DNA of 64,000 nt, taken from positions 1 to 64,000 of the forward strand of contig JBQHQH010000010.1 in assembly GCA_052067355.1 (NCBI GenBank). The letters are read 5' to 3'. Of this stretch, positions 8,429 to 17,282 are shown in pieces; the first letter of the stretch is position 1, and every line of letters begins with the position of its first letter. Source of the DNA: CABMKH01 sp040797625 (GTDB lineage: Bacteria; Bacillota; Clostridia; Tissierellales; Tissierellaceae). Below the pieces are notes generated by a model that saw only the letters and a program-made list of their open reading frames with translations, made no database searches and had not been told where the DNA came from. Position numbers and translations under genes: made by a program.

Positions 8429-9662
8429 TTTGTTTAGAAATAGAGAGATTAGATCTATAGTTATAAAACTTTTCATACTTCAGTTAATATTTGGGATAGT
8501 AGGATTTATTATTATAGATATATCTATGGATAGGATAAACAGTCAAATAGTAAAGCGAGATATGGCTTTGATAGGAAGTATATTAAATTCTGATCCAGAA
8601 TTAGAGGATAGGATAATACCATATATAACTAAGGAGGTATCCCAAGAAGATATAGATGCAGGAATGAAGATATTGACGGAGTATGGATATCATGATGAGA
8701 TGGACAAGGATTATCAACCTGTGTTAAAGGATTTGAAACCTAGTATCCAGATGGCAGCTGTTGTTTCAATGATGTTTTTTATAATATCTTTAATTCTTAT
8801 AATAATGATAGAATACAGGAAAGTATATAAGAAGATACAGGAGATCTCCAATGTAGCAGAAAAAGTAGTAGAAGGAGATTTTTCTATCTATTTAGATGAA
8901 GAGGGGGAAGGGGATTTTAATATACTAAATCACCAGTTTAATCAGATGACAAATAGATTGGAAAATAGCTTAGATACTTTAAAACAAGAAAAGACCTTTT
9001 TAAAGAACATGATATCAGATATTTCTCATCAGCTAAAAACCCCACTATCTTCCCTAATAATATTAAATGATATCTTAATAGAGGATACTGATATAGATCT
9101 AGAAACTCAGATAGATTTTTTGGAAAAATCCAAGAGACAGCTAGATAGAATGGAATGGCTAATAATCAATCTTCTAAAAGTGGCAAGAATTGAAGCTGGA
9201 GCCATTGAATTTAAAAGAGAGAATATATTATTAAAAGATGTTCTAGATATATCGTTGAAATCTCTCAATACCCAGTTGAGAGGTCAGGAGGTATCTATAG
9301 AGGGAAATCTTGAATCAAATTTTTATGGAGATATGGATTGGACGGCAGAAGCACTTATAAATATAATCAAAAATGCAGGAGAGCATGGCAATGGAAAGAT
9401 AGAGATAGTGCTGGAGAATACTCCACTATTTAGTAGTATCATAATTAAAGATAATGGAGATGGGATTGATAAAAAGCATATACCATATATCTTTGAGAGA
9501 TTCTATAAGGTGAGCAGTGAGATAAAGCCAGAAAGTATAGGTATAGGGCTTAATCTATCAAGGGTAATAATTGAATCTCAAAATGGGACGATATCTGTGC
9601 GAAGTAAAAGAGGAGAGGGAACGGAGTTTAATATTACATTTTTAAAGACTTCTAGCATTTAA
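8421..9662 (+). CDS. Membrane sensor histidine kinase
   Basis: A 413-residue kinase. There are membrane segments at about 13-34 and 110-131, with a ~75-residue outside loop between them, then a HAMP-like linker. The HisKA H-box DISHQLKTPLSSL has its phospho-acceptor at His203. The ATPase domain shows the N box (NIIKNAGEH), G1 box (DNGDGI), F box (FERFYK) and G2 box (GIGLNLS). The GTG start lies within the end of the response regulator gene. The extracellular loop is bigger than that of the very short Bce-type peptide-sensing kinases, so it may detect its signal directly. Confidence 0.93.
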   Translation: MNDLFRNREIRSIVIKLFILQLIFGIVGFIIIDISMDRINSQIVKRDMALIGSILNSDPELEDRIIPYITKEVSQEDIDAGMKILTEYGYHDEMDKDYQPVLKDLKPSIQMAAVVSMMFFIISLILIIMIEYRKVYKKIQEISNVAEKVVEGDFSIYLDEEGEGDFNILNHQFNQMTNRLENSLDTLKQEKTFLKNMISDISHQLKTPLSSLIILNDILIEDTDIDLETQIDFLEKSKRQLDRMEWLIINLLKVARIEAGAIEFKRENILLKDVLDISLKSLNTQLRGQEVSIEGNLESNFYGDMDWTAEALINIIKNAGEHGNGKIEIVLENTPLFSSIIIKDNGDGIDKKHIPYIFERFYKVSSEIKPESIGIGLNLSRVIIESQNGTISVRSKRGEGTEFNITFLKTSSI

Positions 9663-9690
9663 AGGCTAAATTTTACTATTATCTTACTAA

Positions 9691-9731
9691 ATTGTAATCT
9701 ATATATTCACCGGATTGTAAGGTTTAGATTA
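9691..9731 (+). promoter_or_regulatory. Possible response-regulator site before the ABC exporter
   Basis: The gap between the kinase and ABC genes holds an inverted pair TAATCTA (9695-9701)/TAGATTA (9725-9731) and two direct TTGTAA copies (9692-9697 and 9715-9720, 23 bp apart). Direct hexamers about two helical turns apart suit OmpR-type regulators. This is a candidate only. Confidence 0.35.
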
Positions 9732-9768
9732 TAGAATATAGTTAGAATAACAGAATGGAGGAAATTTA

Positions 9769-10461
9769 ATGGAGATAGCAAGAGTTGAGAACTTAAGCAA
9801 ATCCTATGGAAAAGGTAATACAAGGGTAGAAGCCTTAAAGAGTGTAGATCTAACTATAAATCAAGGTGAATTTGTAGCAGTAGTAGGCCCTAGTGGTTCA
9901 GGAAAGTCCACATTATTACATCTTTTAGGTGGAGTAGATAGACCTACTGAAGGAAAGGTATATATAGATGGAGTGGATATATATGGTCTTTCAGAGAAAG
10001 AACTTGCCATATTTAGAAGGAGAAAGGTAGGATTTATATTTCAGTTTTATAATCTAGTTCCAGTTTTAACTGTAGAAGAAAATATTTTATTGCCAATGCT
10101 ATTGGACTCTAAACAGGTGAATAGACAACATCTAGAAGAGTTGATGGATATGTTAGGATTAAGAGATAGAAAAGAGCATCTGCCAAATCAACTTTCAGGT
10201 GGGCAACAACAGAGGGTGTCTATAGGTAGAGCTTTGGCATATAATCCTTCTATTATATTAGCTGATGAACCTACAGGAAATTTAGATAGTAAAAATAGCA
10301 AGGAAATAGTAGATCTATTGAAGATATCCATAAGAAAGTATAATCAGACTTTAATATTGATAACCCATGATTTAAATATAGCATCACAGGCAGATAGAAT
10401 AATAACCATAGAGGATGGAGCCATTGTCCGAGATGAGGTGATGAGAAGTGAAAAACTATAG
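9769..10461 (+). CDS. ABC transporter ATP-binding protein (LolD/MacB type)
   Basis: A 230-residue ATPase of the type that works with FtsX-like permeases. It has Walker A GPSGSGKST (about 40-48), Q-loop FQFYNLVPVLTVEEN, signature LSGGQQQR, Walker B with ILADEPTGNLDS and the switch histidine in LITHD. The start follows ATGGAGG. It overlaps the permease gene by 14 bp. Together with the adjacent two-component system this looks like an envelope-stress or peptide-resistance module. Confidence 0.92.
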   Translation: MEIARVENLSKSYGKGNTRVEALKSVDLTINQGEFVAVVGPSGSGKSTLLHLLGGVDRPTEGKVYIDGVDIYGLSEKELAIFRRRKVGFIFQFYNLVPVLTVEENILLPMLLDSKQVNRQHLEELMDMLGLRDRKEHLPNQLSGGQQQRVSIGRALAYNPSIILADEPTGNLDSKNSKEIVDLLKISIRKYNQTLILITHDLNIASQADRIITIEDGAIVRDEVMRSEKL

Positions 10462-13012
10462 AGAACTCACCTACAGATATTTAAAGGGACAAAGGAATAG
10501 AACACTTCTGACTATATTTGGAATAATCCTATCAGTTGCTCTTATATCTGCAATTGGAACTATTATAGTATCTGCTAGAGGTGCTCTGATCAAGGAATCT
10601 ATAAGAGAAAATGGGTCTTATCATGCTGAGTTTCATGATATAGATAGGAGAACAGTAGATAAATTAGCAAATCATGTAGGGATAGAAGAAATAGGTATAA
10701 CTCGGTTTGAAGGGGTATCTCCTATTGTAGAGACTACTGAAAAAGAGAGAAAACACTATGGATGGGATATGCCATATAGATATATATATATTTATGGCTA
10801 TGATAATGAATCTTTGGAGATGTTACCTTTTAATTTAAAAGATGGTAGATTTCCTGAAACGTCAAATGAAATAGTAATAGAATCTTGGATGACAGATTAT
10901 TTTAAAGAGGAAGTAAAATTAGGAGATAAGATAAATCTAGTAATAGGAAATAGAGATGAGGAAGATGAGACTTTTGAGAAGACAGGAGAAAGGGAATATA
11001 CTGTAGTAGGATTTATAGAACCTAAATACTTTTGGAGGGGCAGTTTCATAACTCAAGGAATTACAGTTTTAGATTCAAAGACCTATGAAGATAATAATTA
11101 TAATGCTTATATAAAGATCTCTAATATAAAAGATGCAAATGAAAAAATTGCTTCTATTGGGGACAATTTAGGTATAGGTGAAGACAGCATTGAGTATAAT
11201 TATAGACTCTTGAGATTATATGCTGAAAGCCTTAGTAAGACTTTTAATAAATCTCTAATAGCGCTTTTAATATTTGTTGTAACATTGATAGTAATATCTA
11301 CTATTGCAGTTATATATAATGCTTTTAATATCTCAGTTTTGGAGAGAATAAGTCAGTTTGGTCTACTCCGTTCAGTAGGAGCTACACCAAATCAGATCAG
11401 GGCAATAGTCTTAAAAGAAGCAGGTATATTGAGTCTTATAGGTATACCTATAGGGTTATTTTCTGGAGTTTTAGCTATGAAAATAGTTATATATATTATA
11501 GGATTATTAGATACGAATTTTAGCTTGGTCAATGATATGGAAATAACTATATCAGGTACAGTATTTTTAATAAGTACAGTTGTTGGGGTTATGACAGTGT
11601 TTTTATCAGCTATTGGGCCAGCACGACAGGCAGGAAGGGTATCTCCTTTGGAAGCCATTAGAAATACAGGTGAGATTAAAAAAGAATCCTTTAAGAAAGT
11701 GGGAAATTCTCCTCTAGTGAGAAAGATATTAGGAGTAGAAGGCGAGATAGCCTATAAAAATTTGAGGAGAAATAAAAAGAGATTTTTAATCACTGTATTC
11801 TCCATGGTCATAAGCATATCCCTATTTATTACATTTTCTACATTTTCAGATTTTACCTTTAAAATGGGAGCTATGGATAGTGCGGGTATGGGAGACTTTA
11901 ATATATATGGAGATATGCAAGATAGATCTGATGAAATATATGGTGAATTAATAGATATAAAAGATGTCAAGAGAGTGTATAAGGTAATAAAAGATAATGG
12001 TGAAATATTACTAGAAGACAGACAAATTAATAAGAAGATGATGGAAATAGCTCCATATTTATTTGCAGATAAAAAGGATGATTTGATCAGACTTCACAAT
12101 GCTGAACTGCGTATTATAGGAGATGAAAATCTAGAAGTATTGAAGGGGCTATTAAAAGAGGGAACTATTGATATAGAAGAGTTAAATAAAAATAATGGAG
12201 TGTTGGTGATCAATAATACCAATGTCTATGATAATAAGACAGAAAGAAGTATCCTAATGGAAGGATATAATTTTAAAGTTGGAGATAAAATACCCTTTGG
12301 ATCTTATAGAGACAACAGAGATGATGAGGGAACTAAGTACCAAGATTTAAATGTAGTGGGAGTCTTGGACAAGGGAGTTCTTGACAAGTTATATAATTAT
12401 GATGGAGATGTCGTTATAATAACTACAGAAGAAGTCTATAAAGATATATTTCCTGAATATGACTCCTATGTAAATATGTATATTGAAATGAAAGATGATG
12501 GAGATAGTGAAAATATAAAGACATATTTAGAGGAAATATCAACCTTAAGTCCAGGAGTATATTATATGGATTATGCAGAAGAAGCGAGAAATAATAGGGC
12601 TTTGGGAATAGTGATGAGTATATTTCTATATGGTTTTGTGGCAATAATTACCTTGATCAGTGCTATAAATATAATAAATACCATAAGCACAAATATAATA
12701 CTACGAACTAGGGAAATAGCTATGATAAAGGCAGTAGGTATGACTCAATCTGGAATTAAGAGGATGGTAGCCTTTGAGAGTTTATTCTATGGACTATATT
12801 CTAGTTTATTTGGTGGAACTATAGGATTGGGTTTGACATATATACTATTTAGAATAATAATGGGGATGCGTGGTTTTGAATATCAGATTCCTTGGGAAAA
12901 TGCTATTATTGCATGTGTAGGAGCTACATTTGTAGCTTTGCTATCAGGATCATATCCTCTAAAGAGAATAAATGATAAAGTGATAGTGGAGAGTATGAAA
13001 GCAGAGAACTAG
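10448..13012 (+). CDS. FtsX-like ABC transporter permease
   Basis: An 854-residue membrane protein with two FtsX modules. A first membrane helix (about 18-40) is followed by a large outside domain, then three helices around 270-400 ending in the FtsX hallmark GPARQAGRVSPLEAIR. A second anchor lies near 445, followed by a second outside domain and three more helices (about 715-840) ending SGSYPLKRINDKVIVES. This duplicated MacB-like layout differs from BceB-type permeases, which have one big loop between helices 7 and 8. It partners the preceding ATPase. Substrate unknown; lipids, lipoproteins or antimicrobial peptides are typical of the superfamily. Confidence 0.88.
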   Translation: MKNYRELTYRYLKGQRNRTLLTIFGIILSVALISAIGTIIVSARGALIKESIRENGSYHAEFHDIDRRTVDKLANHVGIEEIGITRFEGVSPIVETTEKERKHYGWDMPYRYIYIYGYDNESLEMLPFNLKDGRFPETSNEIVIESWMTDYFKEEVKLGDKINLVIGNRDEEDETFEKTGEREYTVVGFIEPKYFWRGSFITQGITVLDSKTYEDNNYNAYIKISNIKDANEKIASIGDNLGIGEDSIEYNYRLLRLYAESLSKTFNKSLIALLIFVVTLIVISTIAVIYNAFNISVLERISQFGLLRSVGATPNQIRAIVLKEAGILSLIGIPIGLFSGVLAMKIVIYIIGLLDTNFSLVNDMEITISGTVFLISTVVGVMTVFLSAIGPARQAGRVSPLEAIRNTGEIKKESFKKVGNSPLVRKILGVEGEIAYKNLRRNKKRFLITVFSMVISISLFITFSTFSDFTFKMGAMDSAGMGDFNIYGDMQDRSDEIYGELIDIKDVKRVYKVIKDNGEILLEDRQINKKMMEIAPYLFADKKDDLIRLHNAELRIIGDENLEVLKGLLKEGTIDIEELNKNNGVLVINNTNVYDNKTERSILMEGYNFKVGDKIPFGSYRDNRDDEGTKYQDLNVVGVLDKGVLDKLYNYDGDVVIITTEEVYKDIFPEYDSYVNMYIEMKDDGDSENIKTYLEEISTLSPGVYYMDYAEEARNNRALGIVMSIFLYGFVAIITLISAINIINTISTNIILRTREIAMIKAVGMTQSGIKRMVAFESLFYGLYSSLFGGTIGLGLTYILFRIIMGMRGFEYQIPWENAIIACVGATFVALLSGSYPLKRINDKVIVESMKAEN

Positions 13013-13026
13013 ATTCTCTGTTTTTT
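13002..13026 (+). terminator. Intrinsic terminator of the ABC exporter operon
   Basis: Stem CAGAGAA/TTCTCTG with loop CTAGA followed by six Ts. The permease stop codon lies in the loop. Confidence 0.85.
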
Positions 13027-13140
13027 ACTGTTTTTATTGTCATATATTATGTATAGTAAAGAGTTTCAGTAGAATGACTTTAGCAGATAAAGGTACTTTA
13101 CATTTAATCTCATATAATATATACTATATGATAATAGTTA

Positions 13141-13437
13141 AAAAACTGTGAAGAGGAAAGTAGTTTTAATTAAGCTTATAAAGCGAGCTCCAATTGGTGA
13201 AAGGGAGAAAGGCTTATTGAGATGAAAAGGGTCTTAGAGTTTTGCACCGAGATTTTTTAATTTAGGCTGCAACGGGTTCACCCGTTATAGTGATATGGTA
13301 TAATCATATTCTTTATTTTTATGATGTACCTAATGAGGTCTATATTGTGAAATTTAGACAAAATAGGATGGCAACACGAAGTCACACTCTCGTTCCTAAG
13401 AATTTTTTCTTGGGAATGGGAGTTTTTTTATTTTTAT
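13141..13437 (+). promoter_or_regulatory. T-box leader with AGG (or AAG) specifier
   Basis: This is a tRNA-sensing leader. The stem I apex (CGAGCTCC..GGTGAAAGGGAG) is followed by GATGAAAAGGGTCTTAGAG, which aligns with the equivalent GCTGAACATGGTCTTTGAG of the Met T-box at 37.9 kb. That places the specifier at 13228-13230 as AGG (Arg); a one-base shift gives AAG (Lys). Further on come a hairpin at 13271-13286, the T-box bulge sequence AGGATGGCAACACGAAG (13365-13381), and a terminator (13386-13437) with stem CTCGTTCCTAAG/CTTGGGAATGGGAG and a T-run. Uncharged tRNA would favour read-through into the YjiH and lyase genes. Nothing else clear is seen in 13027-13140. Confidence 0.85.
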
Positions 13438-13462
13438 TTAATAATAAAATGGAGGTTTATCT

Positions 13463-14824
13463 ATGGAAAATACAAATACTGGTAGAAGATATTCAGTTGT
13501 GGATTATCTAAAGTTTATACTACCATCTGTACTTGGAATTATATTGTTGATGTTTCCATTTCAATATGAAGGTGAAACTACAATTGTAGTTGCTCTATTG
13601 GCTGGAAAGATGACATTAGCATTGGAAGGAGTACTTCCTACTATTGTATTGGGTTTTATAGCATTTACTGGAATTGTAACTTTAATTTATAAGGTCTTTA
13701 AACCTAAGTTTATTGAAGACAGTAGTTTTTTAAAGGGCATATTTGATGTATCACTTCTTTGGGTAATTGTTAGGATTGTAGGTCTAGTGCTTACAATTAT
13801 GGTGTATTTTCAAATAGGGCCTGAATGGGTTTGGTCAGAAGACACAGGGGGATTGATCTTACACGATTTGATCTTGACTTTATTTACAATGTTTTTCTTT
13901 GCAGGGTTTTTGTTGCCATTTTTAACTGACTTTGGACTTTTGGAATACGTGGGAGCTCTTCTTACACCAGTTATGAGACCACTTTTTCAATTGCCGGGAC
14001 GATCTTCAATAGATTGTGTTGCTTCATGGGTAGGAGATGGAACAATAGGTGTAGCATTGACAAACAGGCAATATGAAGAGGGATATTATACCAAGAAAGA
14101 AGCTGCTATTATTGCAACTACTTTTTCAGCAGTATCTATTACATTTTGCCTAATGGTATTAAAACAAGTTGATCTAGTGCATCTATTTGGTCTATATTAT
14201 CTGACTGTAGTTGTTTCAGGTATAGTGGCTGCAATAGTAATGCCTAAAATTCCACCATTATCTAAGAAATCAGATTCCTATTACAAGGGAATCAAAAAGG
14301 ATCTAGGAGAAAGCGTGCCTAAGGGATATACCAATAGACAGTGGGGGTTACATCTAGCAATTCAAAAGGCTGAACAAAGTGGCAATGTAAAGGGATTTTT
14401 GACAAATGGTCTTAGAACCATATTTGATATGTGGTTAGGAGTATTGCCAGCTATAATGGCCTTTGGAACAATAGCACTTATAATTGCAGAGACAACTCCA
14501 ATATTTCAATGGATGGGAATGCCATTTATTCCACTGTTGAAGCTATTAAGAGTTCCATATGCTGTGGAGGCATCTCAAACTATAATGGTAGGATTTGCAG
14601 ATATGTTTATACCTTCTGTTATAGGAGCTAGTATACCAAATGAAATGACTCGTTTTATTGTGGCAACTCTATCTGTAACTCAGTTAGTGTATCTATCAGA
14701 GGCAGGAGCAGTAATCTTAGGTTCAAGAATTGATATATCTCCTATGGATTTATTTTTGATATATATAGAGAGAACTCTTATAACTTTGCCAATTATAGTA
14801 TTGGCAGCTCATTTAATATTTTAG
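13463..14824 (+). CDS. YjiH family transporter (nucleoside-recognition/Gate domain)
   Basis: A 453-residue membrane protein with about ten to eleven hydrophobic segments and two Gate-like repeats (LPGRSSIDCVASWVGDGTIG and MVGFADMFIPSVIGASI). These match the YjiH group within the nucleoside-recognition superfamily. Despite the family name, substrates are mostly unknown. The T-box just upstream says expression rises when one amino acid is short, which points to amino acid or amino-acid precursor transport. The start is an ATG after ATGGAGG. The lyase gene follows after 12 bp. Confidence 0.82.
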   Translation: MENTNTGRRYSVVDYLKFILPSVLGIILLMFPFQYEGETTIVVALLAGKMTLALEGVLPTIVLGFIAFTGIVTLIYKVFKPKFIEDSSFLKGIFDVSLLWVIVRIVGLVLTIMVYFQIGPEWVWSEDTGGLILHDLILTLFTMFFFAGFLLPFLTDFGLLEYVGALLTPVMRPLFQLPGRSSIDCVASWVGDGTIGVALTNRQYEEGYYTKKEAAIIATTFSAVSITFCLMVLKQVDLVHLFGLYYLTVVVSGIVAAIVMPKIPPLSKKSDSYYKGIKKDLGESVPKGYTNRQWGLHLAIQKAEQSGNVKGFLTNGLRTIFDMWLGVLPAIMAFGTIALIIAETTPIFQWMGMPFIPLLKLLRVPYAVEASQTIMVGFADMFIPSVIGASIPNEMTRFIVATLSVTQLVYLSEAGAVILGSRIDISPMDLFLIYIERTLITLPIIVLAAHLIF

Positions 14825-14836
14825 GAAGTGTGATAT

Positions 14837-15799
14837 ATGATTGAATTTAAAAATATACAAGAAGCTAAAAATAGAATAGATAAATACATCTACACTACTC
14901 CCTTGGAGAAGTCCATGTATTTAAGCAAAGATGATACAAATATATACTTGAAATTAGAAAATCAACAGAAGATGAAATGCGCCAAGATAAGAGGAGCATT
15001 GAGTAAGATGACAAGTCTTAGCAAAGGTGATCTAGAAAAGGGAATAGTGGCTATTTCCTCTGGAAATCATGGAGCTGCTGTAAGCTATGCATCTAACTTA
15101 TTGGGAATTAAAAATGCTACTATATATGTACCTGAAACTACTCCTAAAAGTAAGGTTGAAAAGATAGAATACTACGGAGCTAAAGTAGTAAAGGTAGGGA
15201 AAAATTATGATGAAGCCCATGAGATTGGAATGGAAAAGATTGAGAATAGTGGAGAGACATTTATAGATCCATGTTCAGATGAAGTAGTAATATCAGGACA
15301 AGGGACTATTGCGTTGGAAATATTAGAGCAGCAGCCAGATATTGACACCATATTAGTGCCAATAGGTGGTGGAGGAATAATAACAGGTATAAGTATGGCT
15401 GCTAAACACATCAATCCTAATATAGAAATTATTGGACTTCAAACATCAGCTTGTCCAGCCATGGTAGCCTCATTAAGGGATGAGAAATTCTATGAAGTCT
15501 ATCCAACTGAGGATTCCATATGTGATGCATTAGTGGGAGGAGTTGGCTATATTCCATATGAGATGGCACATAAATGTATTGACGATATAGTCTTAGTAGA
15601 TGAAGAGGATATAGCTAGAGCGGTAAAGTTTTTACTTACTAAGGAAAAGGCAGTAGTAGAACCAGCAGGAGCTATAGGGATAGGTGCTGTAATTAAAAAC
15701 CCGGATATGTTTAAGGGAAAGAATGTAGCCATAGTCATCACTGGTGGAAATATAGATGAAACTCTAATGAGTAAAATTATAGATGAAATACAGATATAG
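14837..15799 (+). CDS. PLP-dependent threonine-dehydratase-like lyase
   Basis: A 320-residue fold-type II PLP enzyme. The Schiff-base lysine is at residue 50 in KCAKIRGALSKM. The substrate loop SSGNHGAAVSYAS and the phosphate-binding IGGGGIITG are present, and VITGGNID closes the chain. It lacks the C-terminal ACT regulatory domain of biosynthetic IlvA, so it is of the catabolic TdcB/serine racemase/EutB size class. It likely removes ammonia from a hydroxy-amino acid, but the exact substrate is open. It is co-transcribed with the YjiH carrier under the T-box leader. Confidence 0.85.
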   Translation: MIEFKNIQEAKNRIDKYIYTTPLEKSMYLSKDDTNIYLKLENQQKMKCAKIRGALSKMTSLSKGDLEKGIVAISSGNHGAAVSYASNLLGIKNATIYVPETTPKSKVEKIEYYGAKVVKVGKNYDEAHEIGMEKIENSGETFIDPCSDEVVISGQGTIALEILEQQPDIDTILVPIGGGGIITGISMAAKHINPNIEIIGLQTSACPAMVASLRDEKFYEVYPTEDSICDALVGGVGYIPYEMAHKCIDDIVLVDEEDIARAVKFLLTKEKAVVEPAGAIGIGAVIKNPDMFKGKNVAIVITGGNIDETLMSKIIDEIQI

Positions 15800-15826
15800 A
15801 GGGTGCATATGCACCCTCTATTTATA
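15798..15826 (+). terminator. Terminator-like palindrome after the lyase gene
   Basis: A perfect 22-nt palindrome (AGAGGGTGCAT and its complement) sits directly on the stop codon, followed by TATTTATA. The T-run is weak, but position and strength fit a terminator. Confidence 0.7.
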
Positions 15827-15929
15827 TGTTCAAAAATATAATTTGATGTTTTCTCAATTTTCACTTTACAAAATCTATAGGTGTATGTTATAATAATATG
15901 GATGAATTATACTCTAAAAATTATGAATC

Positions 15930-16102
15930 GAATATCGCTGAATTCTTACTTAAGAAGCGGGGGAACCAATATTTAGGGGTGAATCCTTAATGGATGGGCT
16001 ATTTTACCCTTTGGCCCTAATCCGACAGCTAACCTCGTAGGCGGGAAAAAGGGGAGTTATATTGTACTGATATCAGGACTATGGAACTCCATAGTTTTTT
16101 TT
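15930..16102 (+). promoter_or_regulatory. c-di-AMP riboswitch (ydaO/yuaA type) with terminator
   Basis: Hallmark blocks appear in the right order: CGCTGAA at the 5' side, CGGGGGAACC (15958-15967), GGGGTGAATCC (15976-15986), a variable hairpin (GGGC..ACCCTTTGGCCC), and TCCGACAGCTAACCTCGTAG followed by GCG (16021-16043). Downstream is a terminator with stem ACTATGG (16078-16084)/CCATAGT (16089-16095) and eight Ts. A competing helix, GGAGTT (16053-16058) with AACTCC (16085-16090), would block that terminator. Members of this class usually turn genes off when c-di-AMP is high. It controls the dehydrogenase/B12-protein operon. The rest of 15827-16163 shows only the ribosome site. Confidence 0.88.
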
Positions 16103-16163
16103 ATGCCCCAAATTTTAGTTTACATAATATATAGAGTAAATATTATTTGGAGAGGATGATAGT

Positions 16164-17282
16164 ATGAGAAGAGAGACCACATATTGTGTTATCGGTGCAG
16201 GTAATGGTGGATTGGCCATGGCAGGATATCTTGCTAAAAGCGGATATAAGGTCAATCTATATAACAGGACATTGGAGAAAATACGAACACTTATGGAAGA
16301 TCCGATTATACATCTTAGTGGAGAAGAAACGGGAATCGGAGTACTAAATAAGGTGACAAATAATATTGAAGAAGCTATAAGAGATGTGGACATAATAATG
16401 GTTACAATACCGGCATTGGGACACAGTGAAATTGCTAAAGAGATGGCTCCATATCTGCAGGATGGGCAAATAATAATATTAAATCCTGGGAGAACGGGAG
16501 GAGCTTTGGAAGTCTATGAAATCCTACTTCGGGAAAGAAAGAGAAATAATATAATAGTTGGAGAAGCGCAAACCTTTATATATGCAGCAAGATCCAATTC
16601 ATATAATCAGGCACATATCTTTAAATCTAAAAGAGAAGTATCATTAGCTACTATTCCAGCTACAAAGACAGAACATGTATTAGAACTTATCGGCGAGGCA
16701 TATCCTCAATTTATATCTGCAAAAGATGTACTTGAAACTAGCATTAACAACTACGGTGCAATATTTCACCCCGCACCTACCCTTTTAAACAGTGGTCACA
16801 TAGAAAGATGTGCACCCTTTGAATACTACACAGAAGGAATTACACCATCAATAGGAAATTTTTTAGAAAAAATGGATAAAGAGAGAATGGAGTTAGGCAG
16901 AATGCTTCAGGTAAATACCATATCTGCATCACAATGGCTATATGAAAGCTATGGTGCTAAGGGAGATACCATATTTGAAGCAATACAAAATAATCCAGGA
17001 TATAAGGGGCTATTGGCACCTCAAGGATTGCATATCAGATATATATATGAAGATGTTCCCTGTAGTTTAGTTCCAATAGAATCCATAGCCCAATCCTTAG
17101 GGATAAAGACTCCAGCAATAACATCTATAATAAATATAGCAGAGCTTATGACTAATAGAGATTTTAGAAAAGAAGGTAGAACAGCGGACAAACTAGGTTT
17201 AGAGGGCCTATCTGTAACAGAGATGCATCTACTGGCCAGAAAGGGAACTATAGTAAAAAGACGTTTAGAGGAGGTTGTTTAA
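16164..17282 (+). CDS. NAD/NADP octopine/nopaline dehydrogenase family protein
   Basis: A 372-residue oxidoreductase. A Rossmann dinucleotide-binding motif GAGNGGLAMAGYLA lies at residues 11-24. The catalytic C-terminal domain contains NNYGAIFHPAPTLLNSGHIE, which includes the expected histidine of opine dehydrogenases. Family enzymes join an amino acid and a keto acid reductively, or split the product; the substrates here are unknown. It is the first gene behind the c-di-AMP riboswitch, with ribosome site GGAGAGG, and overlaps the next gene by one base (TAATG). The tight coupling suggests both proteins act in one pathway. Confidence 0.85.
   Translation: MRRETTYCVIGAGNGGLAMAGYLAKSGYKVNLYNRTLEKIRTLMEDPIIHLSGEETGIGVLNKVTNNIEEAIRDVDIIMVTIPALGHSEIAKEMAPYLQDGQIIILNPGRTGGALEVYEILLRERKRNNIIVGEAQTFIYAARSNSYNQAHIFKSKREVSLATIPATKTEHVLELIGEAYPQFISAKDVLETSINNYGAIFHPAPTLLNSGHIERCAPFEYYTEGITPSIGNFLEKMDKERMELGRMLQVNTISASQWLYESYGAKGDTIFEAIQNNPGYKGLLAPQGLHIRYIYEDVPCSLVPIESIAQSLGIKTPAITSIINIAELMTNRDFRKEGRTADKLGLEGLSVTEMHLLARKGTIVKRRLEEVV

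Noticed and set aside
13290..13511. A 73-codon open frame before the YjiH gene
   Set aside because: It runs through the T-box bulge and terminator and into the YjiH gene in another frame; it has no ribosome site.
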